A stretch of DNA of 64,000 nt, taken from contig JADNRZ010000004.1 of the NCBI GenBank assembly GCA_015501605.1, positions 372,001 to 436,000 of the forward strand. The letters run 5' to 3'. The notes below the pieces were generated by a model. The model worked only from the letters and a program-made list of their open reading frames with translations. It ran no database searches and had not been told where the DNA came from. Numbering within the stretch: position 1 is the first letter of the stretch; each line of letters starts with the position of its first letter. This document shows positions 35,177-47,265 of the stretch, one piece after another. Source of the DNA: Panaeolus papilionaceus. Its lineage: Eukaryota; Basidiomycota; Agaricomycetes; Agaricales. The position numbers were made by a program, and so were the translations under genes.

Positions 35177-38100
35177 TTAATGTAGACGATGGGTATCAAT
35201 CATCTCTACTCCCTCTTTGCCAAGAAACGCTTCAACTCTGAATTCTTTCGATCCAAGGATTGTACCTTGCGCTGGGTGGTTGACAACTTCGATCCAACGT
35301 GTTGCGCTCTGTCCTGAAGGGGTGACTTTCCCCAATTCCACCATGACCTCTCTTCATTCTTCATCGTCGAACGGATAAGGGAGAGTTCTTGTTCATATGT
35401 CTTGATCTTGTCTTCCAGTTCTTTGATATATTTCTCGTTGAACGACAGGTCTTGCGTGGCTTGGAATGTGTGGTCTATATATAAAAAAACATGAATTACT
35501 GAAAAACTTGAAGTAGGTGTTTGACTTACCGTTAACCATCCTCTCGAATACCCATCGGAAAACTGGCTTTCCTGGTCGAATTACTGAAGGACGCCCTAAA
35601 AACACAGTGAGGACGAGAACACGAGTTGGCGACTATTTACGTACCTTCTTTCATGCCTATAGACAAAATTTCAGCATGCTCCATATTTCGCAGAGCCGCT
35701 TCGTCCCCCTTGAACGGGAATTCCAGTAGCAGGTCGTAATAAGGCACTTCTTCTGTTTTGGATAGACGGCGGATGATTTCCCATGCCTGCTCCCTTTGCC
35801 AGGCTAACCTCTTCGCGTCGTCGATGTCGTCACCGAATGCCCGCTTCCGTAGCTCTGGGACACTGCGATGAATTATGTCTTCAACAGCCTCTTTTACCGA
35901 CATGCCATGTCTGACTTTGTGTATCAACTGGATTGTTAATATCAGTGTTTAGTACTTATTCCCAAGTGCGCCGCATTACTCACACTTTCAAGGTCGCTCG
36001 CGCGGCCACCTAGACGCTGGAGGTATGGTAGTTGCTCCTCTGTGATGTCTGAAGAGATTTCTGCATCCCGTAGCTTCTGTCGCACAAAGTACAACGAGCT
36101 CTTGGCATCAGCGTCGGATAAGGCAATCGAGTTCAGCGGCTTGGAGGGAAGGGCTTGATTCGAAGGTAGTTTTAATTTTTGTGGTATAGTCTACGAAAAG
36201 CGAGACCATACCATTTGCTACACGTTTAGCATTTTCGCGATTGTCACTCAAGATGATGACATGTGCAATCTAGCGAATTCATTTCAGGGATAAATTGTTC
36301 AAATAGATGGCAAGAGCTTACCTTGCTTTCGACCAGATTTGCTGCCCATTCGGCCAGAACATTGAGAAGGTCTGTTTTTGACGAAGAGGCAGCAGTGATA
36401 GCGTAGTTTCTGATAACGACGATAGGCAATGAGGCAAGAGCATCCATTTCTTCCTGGTTTTTTGTTTTTTGTGCAACAAAAGTCTCTGATTGAGGGAAGG
36501 GTTCGTTCTCTTGCAGCTTGTCCATATCGACTAGATCAAATTTTTCATCACCTATCCCCAGCTCGCTCATGACGCCGTTACCAGCAACACAATCAACACG
36601 ACCATCATGCCAGATTCCACGAGAAATCTTTTCACGGCGCTCCAAGTCCCGTTGATGCTCCTTTTCTTCGAGCTCACGTTTCTTGATTTGTCGGGTGATA
36701 GCAGAGCGACGAGACTTTGTGACACCTTGTAGACCCTCCGTAACAACAGTAAGAACTTGCTTCAATTGGTCCTGAACTGAACTGCTGAGACCAGCTACGA
36801 GAGGAGTTACTATAGTTGAACTCTTTGAGACAAGAGTATTGGTTACCTTTCTGACCAATAAGCCCAACGCTTGCCATGTCAATCAAGCTATTCATGGAGT
36901 TTAAAGAAGTGAATATGGGCCAATATCCGGTCTGGGCTGCTAAACCTGAGACAAGTATGGAATCCGTTGGTGCACTTTGAAGGGGCCGACAATCAATAAT
37001 CAGCGAGCTTCTATTAGAGTCTGCCAATATCTTCTTGAGCATAGTTGTTTTGCCACTGCCTTGCGGACCGTGGATGAAGGTAACTGTAGCTGTAATGTGT
37101 TCTATGCATTAATATCTCGTGAAAAAAAAAGAAAGCTAAGAGGTGCACACATACAAGGCATATCGGCAAGGTAGGCCTGAATAGAAGCCTCTGCGTCCTT
37201 GCGGTCCTTCCACACTTCAGCAGTGATAGTGTTGGCCTCGCCCCCCTCCGTCTTCTGGGACAAACGTCCGACAATAGTACCTATATTGAGCCATTTATAC
37301 GCTTTAGATTCTGTATTTGGGTTAGATAAGTGGTAGACAAAGGAGGGTAAGATAAGACCCACTTCGATAGTCAAACAACTCGGTTGCCTTGGCCTCGACC
37401 ATCCATGCACGGATTGGATCAAAGATCTAGAAAGCGTAAGATGTTGTTGTAGTGTACAGACGAGGACCACTATACCGTGTAAGTGAACGTCCCCAAGAGG
37501 AAAACAAGGACGGGGATCATAAATTTAGGATGATTGGACATCCAGTCTCGAATGACATGTGGTTGAATAGGTTTTTCATAGTCCACTCGAAGACGTGTAT
37601 TTCCAGTTGTACTTGGTAGTGAGTGGCCATATATAACGTTCCTAGCGACGGCGGCAGAGCTCAGCCTGTTGTAGGTGATAACAGATGATCGCATTGTCCC
37701 AGCAGGAACAGGAGTAGGATGGGTAATATCCTTGATGCGTCCATAGGGCTAGACAAGAAATATAAGCAAAAAAAAACAAAATAGCGCAGAAATGTTTACG
37801 AACGCGACAGAGTTCATATAAAGACTGTTGCTGAACGTCTGGACCATCAAAGGAGACTTTGAGTATTGGAGACGCAAAACGATCCATGTCCTGTAAGTAG
37901 GTCGTATGAATGATGTCATAATTATATTGGTAGATTAACAGCACACCTCTCTCCAAGGTTTTCCTCTGACTAGCCAAATGCTGCCGCCATAAAAACCATG
38001 CCATGTTGGTAAACCTCCATCTTGTTGAGCTGCTTCCTGAAGTTGGCTCTCCAGACTGGTCAAAGGGTCGGTATCTTCGGGTGGGGTGTAGCTGAACCGA

Positions 38101-38421
38101 ACAAAAACACCTCCATCCTTTTGCTGGGGTTGTATTTCGAGAGGCCTAAAGTTACAAATAGATGAGAATGACTCCAGACGAGTATTCAAATCTGTGAGCA
38201 GATGTTCTCGACGAAAGAATCCTATATAATGACGAAGACTAAATTATCATTGGTAAGGTCGTGCACAATAAAGAGATAAATACACACTCCCAACGGGCCA
38301 ATTGCATGGGAAATACCGAGTCTACATATAACCAAGCTTCATGATTAGTCGGATTTGTAGTAATATGTCTTCTTGAGACTGGGATTAATGTTTTTATTAG
38401 TGGTCTTGTTGTAGGAATCAT
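35177..38421 (-). CDS. YME2: Yme2 (RNA12) mitochondrial inner membrane protein
   Basis: Yme2 spans the inner membrane and helps maintain mitochondrial DNA nucleoids. The start at 38421 opens MIPTTRPLIKTLIPVSRRH, a basic, hydroxyl-rich presequence. Next come EAWLYVDSVFPMQLARWE and FFRREHLLTDLNTRLESF, an RRM-like region (ILKVSFDGPDVQQQSLYELC, PYGRIKDI, RSSVITYNRLSSAAVARN), and a membrane span (FMIPVLVFLLGTFTYTI). Then comes an ATP-binding domain with Walker A FIHGPQGSGKTTMLKKIL. The C-terminal half includes GYWPIFTSLNSMNSLIDMAS and RGIWHDGRVDCVAGNGVM, and ends in an acidic/basic helix (LEDKIKTYEQELSLI). The stop is at 35177-35179. About twelve introns. A more upstream in-frame Met (38577) would overlap the neighbouring gene and lacks the presequence. 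Confidence 0.9.
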
Positions 38422-38517
38422 CAAAGAAGGAATAACTGTGACAGTGACAGGTAAATGTGACCAAGGAAAGGTGTTGTTGGGGGTGTTGGACGTTGTTGTC
38501 TTTTCTTGTCGTCGTCG
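38422..38517. promoter_or_regulatory. Compact divergent promoter (YME2 / FG nucleoporin)
   Basis: Only 96 bp lies between the two start codons. It holds a T/G-rich run (GGTGTTGTTGGGGGTGTTGG at 38470-38489) and the run TTGTTGTCTTTTCTTGTCGTCGTCG directly before the nucleoporin ATG, split across 38490-38517. No TATA box is obvious. Confidence 0.4.
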
Positions 38518-41500
38518 ATGGCATCGTTGAACAGCGAGCACCATCATGGGCAGCAACCAGCAAAGCTTGCCCGTCAAAATTCTTCTTTTTTAGGCGCTAT
38601 CAAGAATATCGTTACTGCTCCTCTCAACTGGTTTGGGAATCCTCTTGAAGATGAAGAGTCGAGCGGCAAACGAAGGCGGCCTATAGAACAAGTGCCGACT
38701 GAGCCATCTTTATCGATGGACCTCAGTCTTGACGACGATATAGATGATGCCACGAGGAGATCAAAGCGTATGAGGCTTCATAGCCCACCACGCACAGCTC
38801 AACATTATCTTGATCCACCTCCCGCTGCTCTTCGTCCAGATAATAAAATGAGGAGAACGTCGGTTGTACCTCGCGCTTCTTCAGCTGTACTCCCTTCTAC
38901 AAGGTCAACCAGGGCGACCCTCTCCCCTCATCGTCGTGTACCAGTCACAAGGACAATGTCTATCGACCCACCTCACCTTCCACCTCGCCGCGAATCCTCA
39001 TTCAATTTTGGATCCTCTCTTTCAACCGACGTCGATATGTCCATGGTTTCCATACAAGACGTATCAATGCCACCATCTCCTCGTTCTCCTCGTCCTTCAT
39101 TTCGTATGCGTTCTTCCCTAACTCCCCAGCCCCAACAATTACCCCGACATATATCGGAGCCACCCCCTCTCAATTCCCTCGTTTCTAATCCTCATTTCGT
39201 TCAACCTCCTGCCCCGGCTGTGGAATCCAAACCGGTTCCTACATTGGGAAAATTGGTTGAATCTGTGCGCACCGTAAGTCTTACTCACGGCTTTGAAAGT
39301 ATCTTCTTGCTTATGTGTTGGCGTCAAGGTCCGCTCACCTACCCGTCACCATCATGGCTCCTTGCTCCTTGCCCCCGACCCAGGTACTACAGTCGCCCAG
39401 AACAAGGATGGTATGTGTAAATAATCTTACGATTAGAGAAATTTACTCAACTTGCGTCAGCGGACTCAGCACAACGTGCCTTGTCACAGTTGGACATATA
39501 CAAAACACCGCTTCTGCCAACGCGCTTGCGTTCCTCAAATTTACCGGCATCAGTCATCGCTACCAAGACTCCGGACATGTTCAAGTCAAAGCGAGGGTCA
39601 CATTTAGTCCTCATGCAAGATGATAGGGATCGGTTTGGCAGAAAGGGAACAGGCTCCAGCAAAAGTCCTGTCGTCAACGAGACAAAGCCATATGCTGGGG
39701 AAGGCGGGATGAAAAAGCTTTTGGCCAGAAGAAAGGTGGAGGTGGAGGAGGAGGACGAGAATGAGTCAGCCAACCAAGATTCTGAAAGTCTGAAAGAGGG
39801 TGCTACACCCCGTGAGCCATCACCACTAGCACCACACCCAGTCCCCAAAGTACCAGAGTCTACCTCATCTGATTGGTTCTCTGTGGCTTCGAGCACTGCA
39901 CCACCGATTGGCGGGTCTTCCCTTCGCGTTGGTCGCACAAAGATATCACGCAACCACATCCACCGTCCCTCTCGCGCGCGCTTCTCGGCGGTGTATGATG
40001 ATGAAGGTGACGATGCAATGGATGATGATCGCGAAAAGGAGCGTAAGGTGCTCGAAGATGCAGCAAAGAAAGCACCCGTTTTCCAAATACCCGAAGGGTT
40101 TAGCTTTGCCAAAGATGTAAGCAAGCATTCTACCTTCGTTTATTGTATCTAATGTGTGCTTTCCAGACTCCCGTGCCAGCTGGTGATCTTACCACGGCTA
40201 AAGAGCCACCCATCATAGCCTTACCGTTCTCATTTGCGAAGCCCGCTCCGGTAGCGCCAGTCGTACCTCCTAAGACGGATGAAAAGACGGTGGAGGTAGA
40301 GTCACGCCCAACAGTGACAAGTTTGTTCCCTCCCGCTTCGAGCTCAGCACCCGGCTTTTCATTTGATGCAAAGTCAACTTCCACGACTTCGGGGGAATCC
40401 CAAGCAGGCGGGATTCCAAATTTCTTTGCAAAATCGCAATTCCTTGCCAAGGCTGACACACCACCAGTACCTGCGCCGTTGCTCAACTTTGGACCTGTTC
40501 CCACCTCTTCAACACCAGCTCCTGCTCAATCACTTCTCTTTGGACAACCGCTGAAAGACAAAGAAAGCCCCTTTTGGGATGGTGAGAAATCCAAGCAGCC
40601 TATGAACAAGCCGACGGAAACAACACTTGTTACCAATGAGAAAGCCTCACAACCTATCGTGGCACCCCTTTTCCCGCCTGTTCAACCATCGATTGTAGCG
40701 CCCTTGAGCAATCAGCCTCCAAAAGAGACACCTGCCGCTCTCCCAGCGCCAACATTCTCATTCAGTGGGTTTGGTGAGAAGAAGCCTGAAACAGGATCAG
40801 CGTCAGCACCATCAACGACGGTACCACCTACCTCTAATACTGTCGCTGGATCTACCACCGCTTCGGCCTTCGGGGTTACAGATACCAGTAAAGCAACCGA
40901 TACAACGGTCTCGGCACCAAAACCATTGTTTGGAAATTTGCCAGGTTTCGGAGAGGCTAAACCGACCCCAAGTTCAAATCTCTTCGGTGTCCCCCCTGCT
41001 TCAAATTCGTCGGCTCCCACACCCACTCCTTTCAATTTTGGTGGGTCCTCTAATGCGGCTTGCCCTGCCCCAGAAGCCCCCAAACCAAGCCCATTTTCTG
41101 TGACCCCTACCCCTGGTGCCCCCACTTCAACGCCTGCCTTTGGTGCAACCCCCTTCAGTTTCAATTCAGTGCCGGCTGAAAAGGAAAAAGAGACCAAGCC
41201 AGCGCCTTTCATGTTTGGCGTGCCAGCTGCCTCTACGACCGAGGCGAAGTCTGCATCAGCAACTTCGGCGCCATTCTCCTTTGGTCAGCCAGCGACAAGC
41301 GCTCCAGTCCCAACATCAGCACCTGCATTCAGTTTCTCGGGAAGCACCCCTGCTAATGCCGACGCATCCTCCAAGTCGACATTTACATTTGGTCAGACGC
41401 CCACGATCAATAATAATGCCATGGACTCCGACATCGAAAGGCCGGTAACGCCTCCAAAGAACTCTGATCAAGAGTTTAGAATGGAAGAAAGTCCGACAAG

Positions 41501-42290
41501 GGATCTTCAGCAAAATAACAACAAACCCATGATTGGCAACGGATTTGCGTTCTCAACCAGCGCATCCAATACGACCAACACGAGTGGAGGCATCTTTGGA
41601 GACAGAGCAGCCACGGCCTCGCCACTACCGACTTCGGCTCCATTCTCCTTCGGCATTTCTGCCAGTGTCACTAGCAATGCATTTGGTGCGAAGGATTCGC
41701 AATCAACGAGTTCTAAACCCTTTTCATTTGGTAATGCCGCTGCTCCAGCCCCTATCACCACCTCGTTTTCATTTGGACAGCCCATTAAACCCGCTGAAGA
41801 ATCCGCAAGGCCTGCAACAGCTGGCGCGTTCTCCTTCGGTGTAACACCCACGTCAACAACAGCTCCCGCCCCTGCATTCTCGTTTGGCGCACCAGCAAAC
41901 AACGGCACATTCGGCTTGGGACCAGGTTCAGCCCCAAGCAGTCCGTCTACATTTAACCAGACAACTCCATTTTCGTTTGGGAATCCTGCCCCGGCAGCAG
42001 GTTCCCCCTTTGCGTTTGGAGGTTCCCAACCAGCATCGCCTGCAGGTGGTGCCAGTCTAACATTGCCCCAGCCTGCAAGCACAGGATTCGGCTCATCGAC
42101 GACTGGTTTTGGTCAACCCGCGACACCTCAACCTTCATCACCTTTTTCTGCGCCGACATCTCTTGCACCATCTACATCATCAGGTGGAACGCTCTTTACT
42201 ATAGGTGCGGCTCCGTCGTCAGCGCCGATTGCTGCGGGAGCTCGTCAAATCAAAAAGCTACCTACAAGACGGGCTGGTGCTAAACGGTGA
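38518..42290 (+). CDS. FG-repeat nucleoporin (Nup1/Nup60/NUP153-like)
   Basis: The N terminus MASLNSEHHHG is followed by SSFLGAIKNIVTAPLNWFG, an amphipathic helix like those that anchor basket nucleoporins to the inner nuclear membrane, and a basic KRRR patch. A conserved linear block reads ALSQLDIYKTPLLPTRLRSS, with MKKLLARRKVEVEEED after it. The large exon 40167-42290 holds many FG repeats of SFG, FSFG and FGQ type in Ala/Pro/Thr spacers, where transport receptors dock. The C terminus is basic (ARQIKKLPTRRAGAKR). Introns near 39274-39328, 39410-39456 and 40117-40166 keep phase. Predicted length is about 1,200 residues. FG nucleoporins diverge quickly, so the exact paralog is tentative. Confidence 0.85.
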
Positions 42291-42859
42291 CATTGGTCTA
42301 TTCAGCGCAGACTAAAAATTATCTTGATTTGGGCTCGATATCGCTTTCACGACAAGGACGTTTCTTCTGTTTGAGTGCGGAAACAAGTTTCGCCTCCGAG
42401 GGCCTGACCCCTCGACATTCTCTTAAGCTCTTAACAAAATACGTTCAAAATCTCTTAAGACGGCGTGATCCCTCGAAATGTGGATGTTCATTCCATGATA
42501 TCTATCATGACATATGTAGTCAATCGATAGTCTTCCTTTGGCTCAAGGCCAATTTATTCGTGCACATTGCTATCCAGTACCCAGCACATTATCACTGTTT
42601 TACTTTCTCATTTTTGGGCTAACGGCTCTACATCGCATTTGGGAAGAAGCATCCACACTCATACTGCTGTTCGCATTACATTACATCTTGTTCATACAGT
42701 ATTATTTAGTGTCAATTTATTTTTATTCCACTCTGTTGTTATACAATTTGGCGTTTTCGAAAGATTTAGTTGGCCTGGGAAATTATGAAATACAACAGGA
42801 ACAGTCAGTGACTGATAATTGTTCCTTGACTCTGCACTGTTATCTCTGCATCCTACGAC
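42291..42859. other. 569-bp intergenic region
   Basis: It lies between tandem plus-strand genes, so it holds the nucleoporin 3' UTR and the TRAPPC13 promoter. It is T/A-rich from 42540 to 42790 (for example TTATTTTTATTCCACTC). Overlapping hydrophobic ORFs (42538-42918 and 42567-42788) have no family resemblance and run into the TRAPPC13 first exon in another frame. No RNA gene was recognised. Confidence 0.5.
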
Positions 42860-44947
42860 ATGGCTTCAGATGGACCCTCTCATCTGCTTTCCCTCAAGGT
42901 TATGCGGGTTTCGGTTAGAACTTTATGATCCTAGGTTCAGTGCAACTATCTGATGAGCGTATTGGAAAGCGACCAGAACTTGCCTCTGCATGGCAGCCAT
43001 TTTACTCCAGCTCCCCGTCGTTTTCAGTGCGTACAAGGTCACCCCTCTAGTAATCAATGTGCTGAATATTCATGCATACAGGCCCACTCTTCCTCTTCTA
43101 TTCTTTCGTTACAAGGAACGTCGCCTCTTCCAGGACATCCAAAAACCTTGCGTGATTTCACACATGCATCCGAGCTTCTCATGCTACCATCTTCATTTGG
43201 CTCAATACAATTGGGGGAAACATTCTCGAGTTGCCTATGCATTAACAACGAGACTCATGTCGACATAGAACTCGTTCAAATGAGAGTGGAGATGCAAACT
43301 GTAACCAATAAAGTAGCTCTATACGAGACGGACAAAACAGCAGGCGATATGTTGGCGGGAGGCGACACTTTAGAGCACGTCGTCCATCACGAGATCAAGG
43401 AACTGGGCCAGCACGTTCTAGCTTGTACAGTTACATATCGTCTACCTCTTAATGCACGGCCCGTGCCAGGAGCATCTGAAGATACAGACGACCCAAGTCT
43501 TCAAACATTCAGAAAGTTCTACAAATTTGCTGTGGGTCACTCTTTGTCTTATTCCGCTTGACGCACATGTATAATACGACTTCCTTTCTTACAGGTTACG
43601 AATCCTCTCTCAGTCAAAACCAAGGTCCATGCCTCGAAATCTCCATCAGCGATACTATCAGCTGAGGAGAGGGAAAAAATATTTTTGGAAGTACATATTC
43701 AAAACCTGACCCAAGACTCGATTTGTTTTGAGAGGATGAGGTTGGAGTGTACAGACGAATGGGAGGCAAAGGACGCAAACATGTTCGAAGATGGCGATTC
43801 CATCTTCTCCGGTTCTATGGCCCTGATGCACCCCCAGGATATGAGGCAGTATATCTATATAATAACCCCGAAACATCGAGAACCAATCCCACCCTCGCAC
43901 ATTCCAGGGGACGTTATTCCTCTTGGTCGATTGGATATCTCGTGGCGATCATCGTTTGGAGAGCCAGGTCGGCTTCTGACGTCGATGCTATCTCGTCGTA
44001 TTCCTTTGCCGCCCGCCCAACCTGCATCTGCCTTGCCTCTGCACCTGAAACGTTTTGGGTCTATCGCTGACAATCAATCTCGCCCTCGTTCTCCATCACT
44101 TAACCAGTCACGACCAGGCACGCCTCCTCTCGGTCATCGTCCAGCTTCACCAAGCATGAATAAGCCTCTCCCTCCAATGTCACTCTCACCTCTTCCTCGG
44201 TCCCCTTCCACCACCATGTTGCCGTCTCGAATACCTTTGCCAGACCTCGAAGCCGTATTGGTGGTGACTAAGATCTCCAGAGGCACAGTTGCGGTGGAAA
44301 TGCCTTTCAAGATATCTTTCGCTTTGACCATATCTGCAGTCTGCAGTCCTGCACTTCCCCAGCACATGCGACAAATACATCTTGCCATTCAGCATATAAC
44401 ACCTCGAAAAGCTGTTCACGCCCCTATTGCTGCTGCTGCTCCAGAGGTTAGTAGCCCACGCGTACCCTCATCAGGATTTTCAACCCCTGGTTCATCAACA
44501 GCGACATTCAACTATGCCCTTGCACACCAGAAGATTCTAGCAGCATCGACGGCAGAGCGGGCAGTGAACTCTGTCCCCGCTGAACCCACGTCCGATGACC
44601 TGGCCTCCAACTTACCCCCTCCCTTTTATGGTGGTGCCGCCGATGCAAACCAGGGTACGAGACCTAAGGTCATTGCGACAGGACCTTCTGCTGTGTTTCT
44701 TCCGCCACTAGATATGGACTTTATCAACGAAAAGAATGAACCCAAGGTGCATTCCACGACCACCTTTGACCTATCTTACATCGCACTCGAACAAGGGTTT
44801 GCCTCTGTTGGTGGTCTTAGAGTTGTCCTTGTAGAAGACGAAATAATTATGCCAAGGAAAGAGGATTCTCAGGTGCGGGATGTCGTGAAGAAGACTCAAA
44901 CGCTCAAAGAGTACGACGTAATTGCTGAAATTTGGATACCCACATAG
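42860..44947 (+). CDS. TRAPPC13: TRAPP complex subunit 13 (DUF974)
   Basis: The start MASDGPSHLLSLKVMRVS, spliced to RPELASAWQPFYSSSPSFS, matches the family opening (LALKVMRL...P). The best-conserved block follows: LLMLPSSFGSIQLGETFSSC, CINNETHVDIELVQMRVEMQ, HHEIKELGQHVLACTVTY. A downstream exon has FLEVHIQNLTQDSICFERMR and PQDMRQYIYIITPKH. TRAPPC13 belongs to the metazoan/fungal TRAPPIII complex, an exchange factor for Rab1/Ypt1 in ER-Golgi traffic and autophagy. A Ser/Pro-rich insert (residues around 44090-44220) and another near 44450-44680 break the beta-sandwich core, as is common in basidiomycetes. Exon 1 is 42860 to about 42913; the last large exon runs to TAG at 44945-44947. Confidence 0.88.
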
Positions 44948-45231
44948 TGTACAAGTCTTATTTACTCGATATAAACAGTTTTGACCTATTCAAAAAAAAC
45001 CTAAACAAAAGATTTTGGAAAGAACATATGCACCAAAGTGAAGGAGGGCATTGTCTACGAAAGCGATACACTAATTCCAAAAGGGGATGAATATCCCACA
45101 ACAGTGCAGAATCCCATTTGCTGTTTGCAAGTCTGTTCTGGCCTTTATCATCACTACCTCTCTGTTCAACGTTTTGGATACACACAGTCTGGCAATCGTG
45201 TCATATAACTTGATTTACTTGCTGAAGTATA

Positions 45232-47075
45232 ATGTCGACTGCTAGAAAGCCAGCGGCGCGCCTACCACGACCAGCTGTCCGTTATTGGAAGGGTAAAGCA
45301 CCTAAAGGTGCTGTAGAAGCCGATTCGGATTCAGATGCTGAGGAACAAAACAATGAGGTCGGAGACGTTGAAATGGGAGATTACGATGAGGAAGAGGATG
45401 TTGGAGAACTTGCCATAAATCAACGTCAAGACATACCCAAAAGTACGATGAATATCGCACTGAAAGACGTCAGTGTTTCGAAAGATGGCCGGGTAATCGT
45501 TGCTGGACGGGAAGAGTCTGGACGTACGGCGCTAGAGGAGAGTGGAGAAGAAGAATCTTCGGGTGAGCGTTCATTACACTATACTATGTGCGTGCCAGCA
45601 CCAATCGTCTCCCGGTTTTAGAGGAGGAATCAGATGAAGAGGAAAGGCCTAAGGTTGGCGGCCCATCAAAAGTAGCAGATGACGAGGTTGGACATACAAT
45701 TAATTTGACGCTGCTTCTGCACACATTGACTCAAATGGTGATCCTAGTCCAGCGAATACGAATCAAGTTCAGAAGAAGAATCAGAGCCTGAGTTCAGACC
45801 TGTCTTTGTCCCAAAGTCAGTCGGCACTTTGCTTTTTTATACATTCAATTTAAATTGATATTTTCAGGCGAGCGAGGGAGACCATTGCTGAAAAAGAAAA
45901 GCTTGCCATGGACTCTGAAGAGACCCAGAGAAAACGAGAGGAAGAGGCCGAAGAACGGCGGAAACAGAGTCATGACCTTGTTGCGCTGAGCATTAAACGG
46001 GAACTGGCCGAAAGTGAGGCTCTCTTGCCGTTTTGTATTTTTATTTGGACTAATTGGAAATCTTGCCTACAGAGGAGAAGGAGAATGAGATACCTGATGT
46101 CGATGACACAGACGGCCTCGACCCAGCAGCAGAGTTTGAGGCATGGCGATTACGTGAATTAGGACGAATCAAAAAGGAGAAGGAAGACGAGGTTGCAAGG
46201 GAGAAAGAGAGAGAAGAGGTTGAACGACGCAGGGCCATGCCTGAGGAGCAACGCCTCAAGGAGGATCTGGAGCGAGCGCAAAAACTCAGGGAAGAGAAAC
46301 CCAAGGGTCAACAGAAGTTCCTACAGAAATACTGGCACAAGGGCGCATTCCACCAGGTATCTAAGATTTGGATATTTTCCTGAGTTCTGCGCAAATATTG
46401 ATCGTTTTGCTTCTAGGACGAAGAAATTTTGAAACGACACGACTTCACGGAAGCAACAGAGTCTACAGTCGACGTGTCGCTCCTGCCCAAAGTTATGCAG
46501 GTCAAAAATTTTGGAAAACGAAGTCGTACCAAGTACACGCACTTGTTGGACCAAGACACTACAGCTGCGGCTGGCGGATTTGGTGGTACGGGGCCAGTGA
46601 AAGCTGGGGGATCTAACACAGAAGGGGGCGGTTGCTTCCTTTGCGGTGGTCCTCACATGAAGAAAGGTTCGAGATCCTCTTATTTTCCGGCAACATCTAT
46701 TTAAGCGAGATATTAGATTGTCCTCAAAACCCAGCCCCAGGTCTAAGGCCCTCTGGTCCTCCTGGTGAAAGGGATACACGACACAAAGACGATGGCTATC
46801 GAAACCGTGACCGGGACTCTGCTCCATATTCACGAAGCAGGGACGAAGGGTACAAACACAGAGATGAAAGCTACTCCAGAAGCGACCGGGATCGTGACAG
46901 GCGGCCACGAGATGACCGTGGTGACAGAGACAGAGGTTGGTCTCGCCGTTCTCGATCACCCCCTCGTAGAGGGGAGAGAGACCGAGGTTACCCAGAAGAC
47001 AACAGGTCCAGAAGGCGGCATTCTCGTGAACGATCTGTGGAGCATGACAGGGACAAGCGGCGACGATTGGAGTAG
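45232..47075 (+). CDS. MFAP1: MFAP1 spliceosomal protein with C-terminal zinc knuckle and Arg/Asp tail
   Basis: MFAP1 is a component of the spliceosomal B complex. The start [19 protein letters not shown] with WKGKAPKG is characteristic. Acidic blocks ([33 protein letters not shown]) precede [17 protein letters not shown], a long E/K/R helix and [20 protein letters not shown]. The family core [20 protein letters not shown] and [20 protein letters not shown] follows. After the LDQDTT motif the protein diverges: Gly-rich linker, then [14 protein letters not shown], a CCHC zinc knuckle (CX2CX4HX4C), then about 90 residues rich in RD/RS/SR dipeptides ending [10 protein letters not shown]. Animal MFAP1 as I know it lacks the knuckle and tail. 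Six or so introns; stop 47073-47075. Confidence 0.9.
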
Positions 47076-47265
47076 TCCTGGCTGTCGTGGATGATTTAAT
47101 CTGTATATTTGTGTAATCTCACTCACACTTTGCTTTTGCCATCATAAATGCTACACCTCGGTCCGTCTTTAAATAAGGGTATGTGCAAATGCATTCATTA
47201 AGATCGTTAAACAGTCCGTGTGGTATGTATTGTAAATGTTCAATGTGTAAGGTTCAGGCTAGCAG

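Noticed and set aside
40712..41212. Gly/Val-rich minus-strand ORF, and a similar one at 41507-42082
   Set aside because: They are mirror reading of the FG-repeat exon of the nucleoporin. The FG periodicity is on the plus strand.
42538..42918. Hydrophobic plus-strand ORF that could be a small membrane protein
   Set aside because: It overlaps the first exon of TRAPPC13 in another frame, is A/T-driven, and has no recognisable motif or good start context.
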